From Diploptera punctata (Eukaryota > Arthropoda > Insecta > Blattodea > Blaberidae), in the NCBI GenBank assembly GCA_030220185.1, contig JASPKZ010000425.1, positions 1,265,501 to 1,329,500 of the forward strand: 64,000 nucleotides of DNA, given 5' to 3'. The first letter of the stretch is position 1; the number at the start of each line of letters is the position of its first letter. Made by a program: the position numbers and the translations under genes. The notes beneath the pieces were generated by a model. The model had not been told where the DNA came from. It searched no databases and saw only the letters and a list, made by a program, of their open reading frames with translations. This document shows positions 10,170-21,539 of the stretch, in pieces.

Positions 10170-10734
10170 AGATTTGAACATACAATACTTAATAATGATT
10201 GATATAAAATTGATAATTATGTCTGCAAAAATTTAGGGGAAAAAAAATGATCTTACACGTTAATATAATTTGTATTTCTTGGAATTCATATTGTCCATAG
10301 AACTTAAAATCTATGGAGAGACCATATTTTAGCATGAGAAGGACAGAAAATATTACCTCTATGTTGTGAACTGTATTGCAACCATTTCCCTTTGCTAGAA
10401 TGCATGGAGGAAGCAGATATGTTACCGTCAGATATGGCAGTTAAAAATAAGATGGAATCCAAAAACAGTGTTTAAAAATGCATTATGAAAATGTTGTAAA
10501 TACATATCTCAAAATACCTCCAGAATTTATTCAAAATTTTAAATTTTGTTGTTTTTTGCATTATCGTAGGATTTTGCATTATTTTGTGATTCGTAAATGC
10601 TTCATTTTAGGTTATGGGATGCAGAGTTAAGAAATGGTACAAGAAAATGACAAAATTAGAACATTTTGCATTATTGCGACTCGTGAATTTCACGGATCTC
10701 TGTTAATAATGCATATTATAAAAATAAAGCATTG

Positions 10735-11118
10735 GTTATATAAAAAAGAGGAAAAACAAGGTGGTTTGATGAGGTATGTACCGACATTGTAAAGAAAAGA
10801 AAGCTAGCAAAAATGAAATGGTTACACGAGCCAAATGAGGTAAATTTAGAGCAATTGGGTAGTATTAGACAGGAAACCACCAGGTTACTAAAAAGTAAAA
10901 AGAGGGAGTATTTGAGAGAAAAGATTAATGATCTTGGAATGAATGCCAAATATAGGAACATTAGAAAATTATATCAGGGAATTAGGATAGAGAAGAAAGG
11001 ATTTCAGGATAGAACAAACATAATTCGGAATGAAAATGGGGATATGATTGCAGATGCCAGGAGTATATTAAATAGATGGAAAAGTTATTTTAATCAGGTG
11101 TTAAATATACATACATAA
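10735..11118 (+). pseudogene. Non-LTR retrotransposon linker fragment
   Basis: Reads WFDEVCTDIVKKRKLAKMKW, SIRQETTRLLKSKKREYLRE, NIRKLYQGIRIEKKGFQDRT and NENGDMIADARSILNRWKSY, then FNQVLNIHT and a stop. This is the segment between endonuclease and RT in a common insect non-LTR family ('NENGDLLAD... RWKNYFxxLLN'). Neither flanking domain is present. Confidence 0.75.
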
Positions 11119-11195
11119 CATGACATTAAAGAGTGGTTCGATAGTGCCAATGAGTTTGTTAGTTACTAAATATAAATATCAAATTAAGTCCTTAC

Positions 11196-11351
11196 CTCTA
11201 CACTAAAAGTACCTATTTTTACATCCATGAAAGTTTTTACTGCTTCTAGATCAGCCGCACCTTTTGCTAACATATATTTCTCGTACTCAGCGGGGCCGTA
11301 GAGAAGAATTCCTGTTTTTGATTCTGAATTGGTAGATGAGTTGGCATTTGA
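11196..11351 (-). CDS. Divergent AAA-ATPase, gene copy A, exon 2
   Basis: A 52-codon phase-0 exon between ACTTCCAG and GAG/GTAAGG. It encodes the Walker A region: TGILLYGPAEYEKYMLAKGA aligns with 'GxLLxGPPGCGKTxLAKAxA', but the P-loop glycines and the GKT are gone (AEYEKY). It then gives VKTFMDVKIGTFSVE where the family has 'FISVKGPELL'. Nucleotide binding in the normal way is unlikely. A 33-bp stretch of intron just upstream is identical to the intron upstream of the copy B exon at 61463-61627. Confidence 0.78.
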
Positions 11352-11439
11352 CTGGAAGTCGAAACAGAAACAAAAATATTAAGAATAATTAATAATAGAT
11401 CAAAATGTTAAAATATCAACCTGCAGGAAGAAGAAGACA

Positions 11440-11518
11440 CTCAAAAGACTGTTTCTTTTGATGCCTTAATATGTCAACAAATGGCCTAAATTCGTGAATG
11501 TACTATGATGATGATGAA
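11440..11518 (+). repeat. Non-LTR retrotransposon 3' tail
   Basis: AAATGGCCTAAATTCGTGAA followed by ATGATGATGATG resembles the tail at 3655-3703. It is immediately followed by TA/T-rich low complexity (11521-11550). Confidence 0.5.
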
Positions 11519-11547
11519 TAATAGATATATATATATATTTTTTTTTT

Positions 11548-11893
11548 TTTTCCATGGCATGAGGGGCCTAGAAGGCCCTTAGCCTACCAGCAGGCTGCTG
11601 ACCTCTCATCCATATGTGTCAATCACAGAGGTAGATGATCATCTAGCCAGTGTAGGGGTGACATGCGGTCAGCATGTCGAGTCCCCCAGCCATTATAGCT
11701 GGCTTTCTCAATCCTGGAACCGCTACTTATTGTAGCTACCCAAATGCCTCATGATGCTGGGTGGGCACCCGTCCCATACTGGCCAAAATACCATGAGAAA
11801 AATTTCTTCCCCCATGGAGACTTGAACCAGCGCAAGTCCCACAGCTCTGCGCCAAGGCTTCCAGCCTTAACCACTCGGCTACGGCACGGGGGC
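11548..11893 (-). repeat. tRNA-derived SINE (Ser-like head)
   Basis: The minus strand starts with a tRNA-like head: GTAGCCGAGTGGTTAAGGC (A box) and GGTTCAAGTCTCC (B box) with a long variable arm, typical of a type II (Ser/Leu-like) tRNA. A body of about 260 bp follows and ends at CATGGAAAAAA. It lies in intron 1 of gene A. Not a functional tRNA because of the long body. Confidence 0.75.
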
Positions 11894-12709
11894 TGTATAA
11901 ATTTGGTTGTTTAAATACTGATTTTTTTTTGTTTGGTTGTGATGCCCATATCACATACTCATCTGCAAATAATGAGCAATTGGCATATTTTACTTCAGTA
12001 ATTTAGATGAGAGATCATTTATCATGATATTAAAAATAGCTGTACTTGAAACTGTTTCTTACAAAAATGTAGCAATCGGAATTATTTATAGGAAAGAATT
12101 TGTGGAAGTCAGTGAAGAAGACATTAAAAAGGGCAATGAAAAAAAGAAAAAGAAAATTAAAAATCTGAGTAATCTTGAATTTTTCATTTAATTAAATGAA
12201 AATAAAAAAGTTTTATGTGATTTTCATATTTATTAAAATATAAATTGTTTTTTTTTGTAAAGAGTCGTACATTTTTTTTCTTATGGTATAATTTTTTTAA
12301 AAATCTTACTCCCCTTAAATATGAAAGTAGGACTTTTATAGTGGTAACAAATTATGCAATGAAACCATCAATAAGTTTAATTATGAACCTTGCTTACCCA
12401 ATTCAGTAGGGAGTCCTAAAGTCTTTTACAATAAATTAACAGAAATTCAACATGGATGGGACAAGCATGTGCAATAATTGTAGGTATTTAGGAAGTAATT
12501 TAATGGGGATAGGCATGATAGTCTAGGGATGGCTTTCATGTGAGAAAAATATTGTTCTGAATGCCATAGTAATGAGAAATAAAATTGTGCTCCTTCACCT
12601 TATGTGATTATGAGACTTTATGGACATAGTGAGGACTAATTATTGGGTGTTCTTAAATACTTTAGTGAATAACAATTTTGGTTGGGGAACAGAAGGGAGC
12701 ACTATATAT

Positions 12710-13294
12710 ACAGGGTGTTTCGAAATTCAATGATCAAACTGCTAGGTATGATGCAGAAGGCAAAAACAAATATATTTTGTTAAATAACCATGTGTCGGAA
12801 ATTCATACGTATTGAGTACTGAGCATGCGAAGATAGTACGAGAGTGGAGGAGATATTAAATGAGCAATTATTTTTACAAATCCATTACACTAAATACTGT
12901 ACTTGATTTGAAGTGTGCAGTGCATTGTGATGCCATATTTCGACACTGAGTAAGTAAACAGCACTAGTAACTGTGTAACGGACTAAGCATCAACATGGAA
13001 CGCTACTCATGGAGAGAACTGTGAGACATGCACTTTGTCTATGGTGCGGCTGAGGGTAATAGTCGGCAAGCCCAGAGAATGTACCGCGTACGTTACCCTG
13101 CACGAAGATGTCCGGATTATCGTACATTTACTTCAATCCACGATCGACTAGCACATTTCTGCACTCCCGTATTACTTTCGCATGCTCCGTACTCAATACG
13201 TACGAATTTCCGACACATGGTTATTTAACAAAATATATTTGTTTTTGCCTTCTGCATCATACCTAGCAGTTTGAGCATTGAATTTCGAAACACC

Positions 13295-13298
<4 letters not shown>
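12710..13298 (+). mobile_element. Internally deleted DNA transposon with about 135-bp terminal inverted repeats
   Basis: Both ends begin ACAGGGTGTTTCGAAATTCA and the arms match for more than 130 bp (about 12710-12850 versus 13165-13298, few mismatches). It sits in a TA microsatellite, consistent with TA target duplication. The centre keeps the N-terminus of a transposase: MERYSWREL, then a stop, then DMHFVYGAAEGNSRQAQRM and CPDYRTFTSIHDRLAHF. This is the N-terminal helix-turn-helix region seen in a large insect mariner/IS630-type group (DUF4817-like). The catalytic domain is deleted. Confidence 0.8.
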
Positions 13299-13340
<42 letters not shown>

Positions 13341-13555
13341 TTTTTTTAATGGTAAATTACACAACAAAAACTGTCTCTTACTGATTGTGATCATTCACTG
13401 GAATGTACAGAGGTAGAAGCAGAGGGAGAAATCTACGGAGTATCTCATGTCCTCATACCATTCCAGCGAGGATGATCAAATTAAGAGATTGGAACACACA
13501 GGGAATTGAAACTTGCACTAATGTTAATAAATGTATGTTAGGTTGTTTAAGATAC

Positions 13556-13656
13556 CTCAATTAAATTTTTAAGTTGATCTTTCTGTTCTTGTAAGCCGAT
13601 TATGTTGTCCCAAGTTGATACATTTTCTGCCATTTTGTGTGCTGATTATTTATTTT
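13556..13656 (-). CDS. Divergent AAA-ATPase, gene copy A, exon 1 with start codon
   Basis: The exon begins after TTTTATTTCAG, has 23 nt of 5' UTR with an in-frame TAA, then ATG at 13633-13631 and 26 codons up to GAG/GTATC. The peptide MAENVSTWDNIIGLQEQKDQ continues LKNLIE and matches the N-terminal edge of a CDC48/VCP-type AAA module ('VTWEDIGGLEDVKxEL'). The upstream in-frame stop argues that this is a genuine start and that copies A and B are separate genes rather than the D1 and D2 halves of one protein. An untranslated first exon must lie upstream (to the right); its position is not recognisable. Confidence 0.75.
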
Positions 13657-13769
13657 CTGAAATAAAAATCAAAAGAGAAATCAGTAATGTTAATAAAAAC
13701 TAATTTTGATATAATATTTCAAATTAACATTTTCCAGAATTGGACATAGTTTTATTTTAGAAAGAAAAT

Positions 13770-13985
13770 TAACACTCGGACTGGGATTCGAACCCAAGAT
13801 CTCTGACTCTTGCGCATCAGTATGATACTGATTACACCATCCCAACTCTAATACAAACGTCAACAATACTTTCCACTTACACAACTCTCTTTCATCAGAA
13901 GGCTGGTAGCCATTGTTGTTAGTAGTGACAGCTACTAGCCTTCTGATGAAAGTGAAAAGAATTGTTGACGTTCATATCGGAGTTC
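13770..13985 (-). repeat. tRNA-derived SINE with foldback
   Basis: A tRNA-like head on the minus strand (GATGGTGTAATCAGTATC ... GGTTCGAATCCCAG) is followed by an inverted pair: AACGTCAACAATACTTTCCA with CTTTCATCAGAAGGCTGGTA on one side, and TACTAGCCTTCTGATGAAAG with AATTGTTGACGTT on the other. The stem is about 50 bp around a 20-bp loop. Confidence 0.65.
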
Positions 13986-14404
13986 AGATGGTGTATTCAG
14001 TATTACATTGACACGCAGAGCATTAATTTTTCTTTTTAACAAAAAAAAAACATAACCATATAAAAAATCTGCAAAACGGTTGTCTAAAACTGGAAAGAGA
14101 ACCTCAATTTGTCTCTATTGAGGACTTAAAGGAACTGGCCTGATAATAACATAGTGTCCAGTCCCTACCCTCTTGTGGTACAGCTGTTATCACGTTATTG
14201 TAAACAATGGTAAAGAGATTTTTTCTTTAAATTTCAATCATAGTAATAGCTTTAGTTTCTTAATATTAAATTAATAAATAATGCTATAGCTGTGTGGAGT
14301 CCCATCTTGTAGTTTTAATGTAGAAGCTATTCAATATTTATTTGTGAATGATACTAGTAAAATTCATGACAAAATTCCGTTGAGGTATTAAGTCACAATA
14401 ATAA

Positions 14405-15605
14405 TTTTTAAAAATAAAATTATAAAATAGTCAGCTTGCAGGTCCGTGTCCTCAACTTAAGATGCTCTGTAGGCCTTTTGGGACTAGTCCCATCATCAGT
14501 AGAAAGAAGTAGGTCTGTATGTGTTGACCTTCGTTGAAGCACGGATTTTGTTGTGATTATTCTGTATAGAGGATTGTGTATACTGGATACGTTCTCGTTC
14601 AGAAATAAGTCGTTATCGATTTCTCTCAAAATCGCAGTTTCTTCCAATATATTTATCTTTGCCAGTATGTTTTCTTTGTATAATACTGTAAGGGCATTAT
14701 CTATGTTGTGCATTTGGTGTCCTGCTTGAATTACATGTTTTTCGTAACTTGACCTTCCTCCAGCATAGACAAAATGTCTAAAATGCTCTTTAAATCTGAC
14801 ATTAAAGCTTCTGCTGTTTTTTCCAATGTACAATTTTTTACAATCTGTACACATTAATTTGTATATTCCTTTATTGTTAAATCATTTTTTCTTCAATATT
14901 GTTGTTTATTAAGTTGTGTAATTTAGTTCCTTTTCTGTATGCTATATTTATATTTTTGTCAAGCTTTTTCAATGTGATTCCATGAGAACAATTGTGTTGC
15001 CTTTGTCTGCTTTCGTGTGTATGATATTATTGATCCTAAGCTTTGACTTAATGTGGGATATGTTTCTAAGTATTTGTTTTTCGGAACTGTTTATTGTTGG
15101 TGAAATTTCTTTAATGGATTTAGCAGCTTCATATCTAGCATATTCTTTATTGTCAATGTATAGTCTGTTTATTGCAATCTCACTTTCTATTATTAAATTT
15201 TGCTTAACTCTGTTCACATTATTTATGGGAAAGTTGAATTTATATCCCACATTGGTTTGGTTTCCTACATGTCAGTATGAGGCAGAACGCTGACCACGGA
15301 CCACTCAAATGACATCTATACGAAAACAAGTGTAACTAAATTAGTATGGTTCAAATTCTTCCCTGTAGGGGTGCCTAAAAATCTCTGTTAAGGGAAACAT
15401 GGGCTTACAAGATACAAGAAGATCTAATATATTGGCTTCTTGTTTGTTTAATTTTCATTTCGTAAGATTTAAGATTACATTATCAGATATGTTGTTAGGT
15501 TTGCCATTTTGTTTGGCATTTATTTTGTGTTTTTCGGCTTTCAATTTTTTAATCTTATTGGTTAATGTTTCGTATTTAGTTTTTATAATTTTATTTAAAA
15601 AAATG
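14405..15605 (-). pseudogene. Penelope-like element, copy 1, RT core deleted
   Basis: The minus strand holds the N-terminal part (INNVNRVKQNLIIESEIAIN ... SKLRINNIIHTKADKGNTIV, up to 14990). It jumps directly to a region near the C-terminus and then to the GIY-YIG endonuclease: GIYKLMCTDCKKLYIG, RSFNVRFKEHFRHFVYAGGR, then KHVIQAGHQMHNIDNALTVL. The reverse transcriptase palm expected between them is missing. An unrelated stretch of about 140 bp interrupts the N-terminal part near 15265-15405. It is oriented head-to-head with the plus-strand copy that follows. Confidence 0.8.
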
Positions 15606-15640
15606 ATTATTGTGACTTAATATCTCAACAGAATTTTATC

Positions 15641-18120
15641 TTGAATTTTATATCTGCAGCCAGTCAGGCTAAAGTGAAATTTAAATATTTTAACAGCAAA
15701 CTGACTCTACACAAAATGATAGCAAACATATATTTCAATAAAGAATGCTTTAAATACAACATCAGACCTAATTATGCTAAAATTAAAATTAAAGACAAAA
15801 GTTATACAGCATTAAAAACACGAAAACAAGCAGAAATTAAATTGCTAAAAAACGAAATCAGATTCCTTTATATAAAGAAACAAAACATTAATAACCAATT
15901 ATAGGCCTACTTTTATTCACAAGAAGCCAGCTAAACATTTGGTGAATGTTAGATAATAATAGAAAACCAAATACATGAAGAAATTAACAAAATTATGGAA
16001 ACTAAATATGAAACATTAAATAATAAGATTAGAAAATTGAAAGCTGAAAAACACAAAATAAATGCCAAACAAATTGATAAACCTAACAACATATCTGATA
16101 ACAGAATCTTAAATCTTACGAAATTAAAATTAAACAAACAAGAAACCAATGTATTAGAAATGGGATGTAACTTTCCCATAAATAATGTGAACAGAATTAA
16201 GCAAAATTTAATAATAGAAAGCGAGATTGCAATAAACAAACTACTCACTGACAATAAAGACTATGCTAGATACAAAGCCGCTAAAACCATGAAAGAAATT
16301 TCACCAAAAATAAACAGTTCCGAAAAACAAATACATCCCACATTAAGTTATAGGTTAGGAGCAATAATATTATACACACAAAAGCAAACAAAGGCAACAC
16401 AATTGTTCTCATGGAAAAGGAAGAATATATAAATAAAACCAAAGATTTCATATGGGAAAACAACTTAAAAAAATTGAGAAGGACCCAACTGGAAAATATA
16501 ACAGATCAATAAAAGAATTAAAATCAAGTCCTTTAGTTATCAACACAAAAAATAATAATAAAAACAAATTCATATATAAGAAGTGGACGAACAACATTCC
16601 GTCACCACCTACAATGAAGGTTCTTTCAAAAATAAAAATACACAAAAATAATATTCCAATGCAACCAATTGTTAATTGCATAAACACTCCCAATTATAAA
16701 ATGTCTAAATTCATTGCCCAGTAGATAAAAGGAAACATCAAATTAGATAATCAATTCTCAATTAAAAATTCATATAAATTAACAGAAAAACTACATAATC
16801 TAGAAGTCAATAATAACACTAAAATGACGTCTTTTGATATAAAAAAACTTATACACCAACATCCCAATAAATGAAACTTAGACATAATAAAACAAAAACT
16901 AAGGGACAAAAACCTGGATAATAACTACTAAACCAATTAAATAATATTATGAAAACAATAACACAACCAAATAATTTCTAATTCAATAATGAACTCTTCA
17001 TCCAAGAAGACTGAATCCCTATGCCCCACTTCTGGGATTCTAGCAGAAATATTCCTGCAGGAGTTGGAAAATAAACACCTTAAAGAATTAATTAATGAAT
17101 TTAACATAAAATTAATTACAAGATATGTAGATGACGTCTTGGTAATTTTGGACAATGAAAATAGAAAAGACAAAGAAATCTCGCAGGAATTAAACAATAT
17201 GCATAACAAAATTATTTTTACCCAAGAAGCAGAAGTAAATAATCGTATTAACTATTTGGATTTAATAATAACAAAACACTTCAGTACTAACAAGATAGAA
17301 ATTGGCATTTATCGAAAACTGACAAGTAACACACTAGCTATAAACAATAGATCTAGACATCCTTTCCAACATAAAATATGTACGTTTAAGAGTTTAATAA
17401 ATTGAATGCTAAAACTTCCTTTAAATAAAAATAATTATAATAAAGAATTAAACACATGGCTCAAGTAAACGGCTATAATAAACAAATAATAAATAAACAC
17501 CTAAATAAACAAAAAAGAAATAATAATATTTCCAACACAACCAAACTTGAGAAGGAATCCAACAAAAATAACAAGAACTGGATAATTCTCACATATACAG
17601 GCAAAGAAACATTAAAATTAGCCAACACATTAAAAAGCTTGACAAAAATAGAAATATAGCATAGAGAAGAAAAAAAAAATTACACAACTTAATAAACAAT
17701 AATACTGAAGAAAACAATGATTTTAATAATAAAGGAATATACAAATTAATGTGTATGGATTGTAAAAAAAATTACGTTGGAAAAACCAGCAGAAGCTTTA
17801 TTGTCAGATTTAAAGAGCATTTTAGACATTTTGTCTATGCTGGAGGAAGGTCGAGTTATGAAAAACATGTAATTCAAGCAGGACACCATATGCACAACAT
17901 CGATAACGCCCTTACAATATTACACAGGGAAAACATACCGGCAAAGATAAGTATATTGGAAGAAATTGTGATTTTGGGAGAAATTCATAATGATTAATGA
18001 CTTATTCCTGAATGAGAACATACCCAGTATACACAATCCTCTGTACAGAATAATCACAACAAAGTCAGTGCTTCAATGAGGGTCAACAAATACAGTTGAG
18101 GAGACGGACCTGCAAGGTGA
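15641..18120 (+). pseudogene. Penelope-like element, copy 2, with RT and GIY-YIG
   Basis: In order: an N-terminal basic segment (KNEIRFLYIKKQ, to 15904), the conserved INNVNRIKQNLIIESEIAIN block (16180-16240), a thumb/finger region with IPSPPTMKVLSKIKIHKNNI, RT motif A (MTSFDIKK, about 16830), and the palm block LITRYVDDVLVILDNEN with the catalytic YVDD (about 17115). Next come INYLDLIITKHF and a GIY-YIG nuclease (GIYKLMCMDCKKNYVGKTSR, about 17735-17800). Several frameshifts and stops make it non-functional. It is the same family as copy 1 and supplies the palm that copy 1 lacks. The 3' ends of both share a short GGACCTGCAAG-type sequence. Confidence 0.82.
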
Positions 18121-18232
18121 CTATATTATAATTTTATTTAAAAATTTTATTACTGTGAATGATGATTAATTGTATTGGATGTGGGACCAAGAGAGTAAGG
18201 TAAAGGGAGGATTTACATTTGGATGGGAATGC

Positions 18233-18312
18233 AGCCTGAATTAGCTCAGTGGTCAGAGCATCAGCATGTAGAGTGAGGGTTTGGGGTTTGATTCCCGGTT
18301 CAAGCAAAGAAT
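18233..18312 (+). repeat. tRNA-like SINE head
   Basis: TTAGCTCAGTGGTCAGAGCA and GGTTTGATTCCCGGTT act as A and B boxes about 45 bp apart. It is followed by a T-rich tail that recurs near 14215. The acceptor stem does not pair. Confidence 0.55.
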
Positions 18313-18389
18313 TTTTTCTTTAACATTGATTACAATAGTTTAGTTGTGTACAAGTACTTATTTCAATTATAGTAATAGTAAAGAACTGA

Positions 18390-19063
18390 TACATTTCTGT
18401 GAGTACAATGATTTACGAATTATGAATACTTTTTTTGAACATAAAGATATTCATAAATATACTAGATGTGAAAGAAACTCTCAAATTATTATTGACTATG
18501 TAATTGCAAATAAGAAGATTGTCCCACATATTGAAGATACTAGAGTATTCAGAGGTCCAGACGTTATGACAGATCATTTTCTAGTAAAAGCAATACTTAA
18601 ATTTCCAACAAGATGGAAGAAATTACAGAAAAAAGGAAATATTACTTAAACATTTAAGGTACATTTATTAAGAGAAGATAGTATAAAAATGTTATACCAA
18701 AATAGATTAAATCAATTAATGGAAGAAATGCCAATAAGCTTAAATATAAATTTAGAATGGCAGAAGATAAAAGCAACTATATTGCAAGCTGCAGAGGAAG
18801 CACTAGGTAAAAGAAAGAAAAGATATAAAAAGCGTGGTCTTAAAATTTGGAATTCAGAAATAGCAAAACTTATTGAAGAAAAGAAAGAAGGTTATTTGAA
18901 CTATTTACATAATGAAACTGCAGAAAACAGAATAGAATGTAAAAATAAATGTGCCATTGTTAAGAGAGAAACTCGGAGGCTACATAGGCAAAGTTGGGAT
19001 AAATATATTTCTGATATGGAAAACGATCTTCATGGTAGACAAAATTATGCTTATAAAATCTTA
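18390..19063 (+). pseudogene. RTE endonuclease C-terminus and linker
   Basis: Reads IIIDYVIANKK, FRGPDVMTDHFLV, a stop at about 18649, then LREDSIKMLYQNRL, KRGLKIWNSEIAKLIEEKKE and TRRLHRQSWDKYISDMENDL up to the insertion point. The SDH endonuclease signature is changed to TDH. Same domain order as in the element at 2182-6043. Confidence 0.8.
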
Positions 19064-19702
19064 CATACTTACTTACTTACTCACTCACTGGCACTATCGA
19101 ACCCGTAGGTTCATGGCCGCACGGACATAAGCTCTCCATACATCCCTATCCTGAGCTAATGCTTTCCAATCATTTCCTGTATAATCTACTTCCCTCAAAT
19201 CATGGTTAATGTTATTCTCCCACCTCATTCTTGGTCTACCAACTGGACGTTTTCCCTCTGGCTTTCCTACAAGAAGCTTCCACGCAGTCTTTCATTCCCC
19301 ATACGTGCAACATGTCCTGCCCATCGCAGCCTACGAGACTTAACTGTTCTTATTATATCTGGCTTTCCATAAAGACCATGTAGTTCATTGTTATGTAGTC
19401 TTCTCCATTCACCTGTCTGTTCATCTCTCTTGGTCCAAACATTTTCCTAAGTACTTTATTCTCAAATACTTATAATTTTCTTTCCTCCCTTAAAGTAAGA
19501 GTCCATGTTTCGCACCCATATAATATAACTGATAGAATAATAGTTTTATATATTTTCAGTTTAACGTTTTTTGAAAGGAGTTGGGACATCAAGAGTCTCT
19601 GCAATGCATAATAGCACACATTTCCAGAATTAAGCCTATGTTTAATTTCTTTGTGCATCTCATTCCTATTTGTGATTAATGTTCCTAGGTATTTGAATTC
19701 AG
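19064..19702 (-). mobile_element. 5'-truncated non-LTR retrotransposon inserted in RTE copy
   Basis: Bounded by a 10-bp duplication TAAAATCTTA (19054-19063 and 19703-19712). The minus strand reads LNSGNVCYYALQRLLMSQ, NVKLKIYKTIILSVILYGCE and TWTLTLREERKL, then after frameshifts LLVGKPEGKRPVGRPRMRWE. The 3' end is the TAAGTAAG-type repeat at the left edge. Same family as 1007-1265 and 44826-45400. Confidence 0.85.
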
Positions 19703-21348
19703 TAAAATCTTAAGAGAGATAAATAAAGATGAAAAGGATAAAGAGCGATAAATAAAGATGAAAAGGATAAACTTAATTTTAATCCAATTCATGAAAAAAA
19801 TTGGCTACAATACTATAAAGAATTATGGAGCCATAATGACAAAAAGAAAGTAACATATTAATTATGGAAAGTGATTTAAGTGTTGATTCCATAACAATAG
19901 AAGAATTTACTGAAACAATAAAGAGCTTTAAAAACAAAAAATCACCTGGAATTGATAGAATCAATATCAAACTTATTAAATGCGGATCTCAAGCTCTTAC
20001 ATATAGGATATTAAACTTCATAAATATCTGTTGGCAATATGGCTGTGTACCTGAAGAATGGAGTGAAGCTATTGTTATCCCTATACATAAAAAGGTGACA
20101 GACATAACCCAAATAATTGCAGAGGTATAAGCCTTTTGGGAACATGTAGCAAAATCTATGCTAAAATATTATCTAGAAGAATCGGAAAGATAAGTAATGA
20201 AATTATTTCAAATGAACAACATGGGTTCAGAAAAGGCCGCTCTACAATTGATTGTATCTTTTCACTCCAACAGTTGATAGAAAAGATAAGAGAATTTAAT
20301 CTTGAGACACACATATTATTTATCGACTATGAGAAGGCTTTTGATAAAATTATGCGTTCTAAATTATGGGATATACTAAATAATAAAGGATATCCACCTC
20401 ATCTAATTAAAGCTATAAAAAGTTTATACGAAAATACAAAAATTCGTATAGATAAAGGAAATGGTCCTGGAGAAACTTGCGTAGAAATCAATAGTGGACT
20501 TCGACAAGGTTGCCCTCTTTCGCCCAATACTTTTTAATATATATTTAAATGATATCATTAATACATGGCAAACTTTTTTAGATGAACATTTTATGATAAA
20601 CGGTACAAAAATGAACTGTCTTTTATTCGCAGATGACCAGATCATTGTAGCTTCCTCAGAAAATCAATTACAAAGATCAGTTTATAAATTATGGAAACTA
20701 ATAAACGATTATAATTTAAATATATCAACAGAGAAAACAAAGTCAATGGCATTAATTGGAACTCAGCATAAAAGGACAAAAATTGTAATTGGAGCAAACA
20801 TAATTGAACAAGTAACTTGTTTCAATTATCTGGGATGCATGATATCATACCAGCATAATTTGGACATGGAGAAGAAATTAGGGAGATTTCAACAGATATG
20901 TGGTTCAATAAGAAGATATTTGAGAAATAAGACCACAAGGGAAACTCAATTAAAATTTTACAACACAGTAGCCGTTCCAACATTAACATATGGGTCTGAG
21001 ACTTGGCCTTTAACGATCTCTGATAAAAATAAAATTGAGACAATAGAAATGAGATTTCTCAGATCAGTTGCAAGTGTACCTCTAAGAGATCAAAAGAGAA
21101 GTCAAGATATCAGAGATGAACTACAAATCTATAATATAAACGAGAGAATACACACAAATAAACTTAATTGGTTTGAACATATACAAAGAATGCCAAATAA
21201 TCATTTATCAAAACAGCTACTTCATTATAGGCCTCTAGGCCGAAGAAATGTAGGAAGACCAAAACGTCGTTGGAAAGATGACCTGCACCTGCAGCATATA
21301 GTGCATCGGGGAGCGGAACAGGCCCATACCTTGACGATGATGATGTAA
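19703..21348 (+). pseudogene. RTE reverse transcriptase, second half of interrupted copy
   Basis: After a short local duplication (AGATAAATAAAGATGAAAAG repeated at 19717 and 19749) the ORF reads NKKSPGIDRINIKLIKCG, a stop at about 20130, then GFRKGRSTIDCIFSLQQLIE and HILFIDYEKAFDKIMRSKLW (motif A) and GLRQGCPLSP. A one-base frameshift near 20520 precedes NCLLFADDQIIV (catalytic box), YLGCMISYQHN, LTYGSETW and LGRRNVGRPKRRWKDD. Catalytic residues are kept; the copy is dead through frameshifts. Confidence 0.87.
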
Positions 21349-21364
21349 TAGTAATATCTGTAGT

Positions 21365-21520
21365 GTTATGCCCAAGAGCAGGTCTTTCACTGCAATCATA
21401 ACATTTTCATGATATGCTTTGCAGTTTTACTCACAGAGAAAACACCTCTGTGGTTTTACTAGGGAATTATAGGTGCGGTAGTTTCCCATTGTTTTCTACA
21501 CTGGTGAAGGATGATGATGA
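21365..21520 (-). repeat. tRNA-derived SINE (GGATGGAT-tail family), partial
   Basis: The plus strand shows the 3' part of the family (GCAGGTCTTTCACTGCAATC, GGAATTATAGGTGCGGTAG, CTGGTGAAGGATGATGATG) that is complete at 35105-35437, 50302-50613 and 59310-59598 (all minus) and 56770-57045 (plus). The tRNA head is missing here. Confidence 0.75.
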
Positions 21521-21539
21521 TAATGATAAGACGGCTCAA

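Larger units (their letters stand above)
18382..21345 (+). mobile_element. RTE retrotransposon, 5'-truncated, interrupted by a second retroelement
   Basis: A probable 9-bp target-site duplication TAATAGTAA lies at 18373-18381 and 21346-21354; the 3' end is ACGATGATGATG. It starts in the middle of the endonuclease (NDLRIMNTFF, HKYTRCERNSQIIIDYVI, PDVMTDHFLV) and is cut at 19063 by the insertion 19064-19702. It continues to the C-terminal GRRNVGRPKRRWKDD. Two nested insertion events can be ordered directly. Confidence 0.85.
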
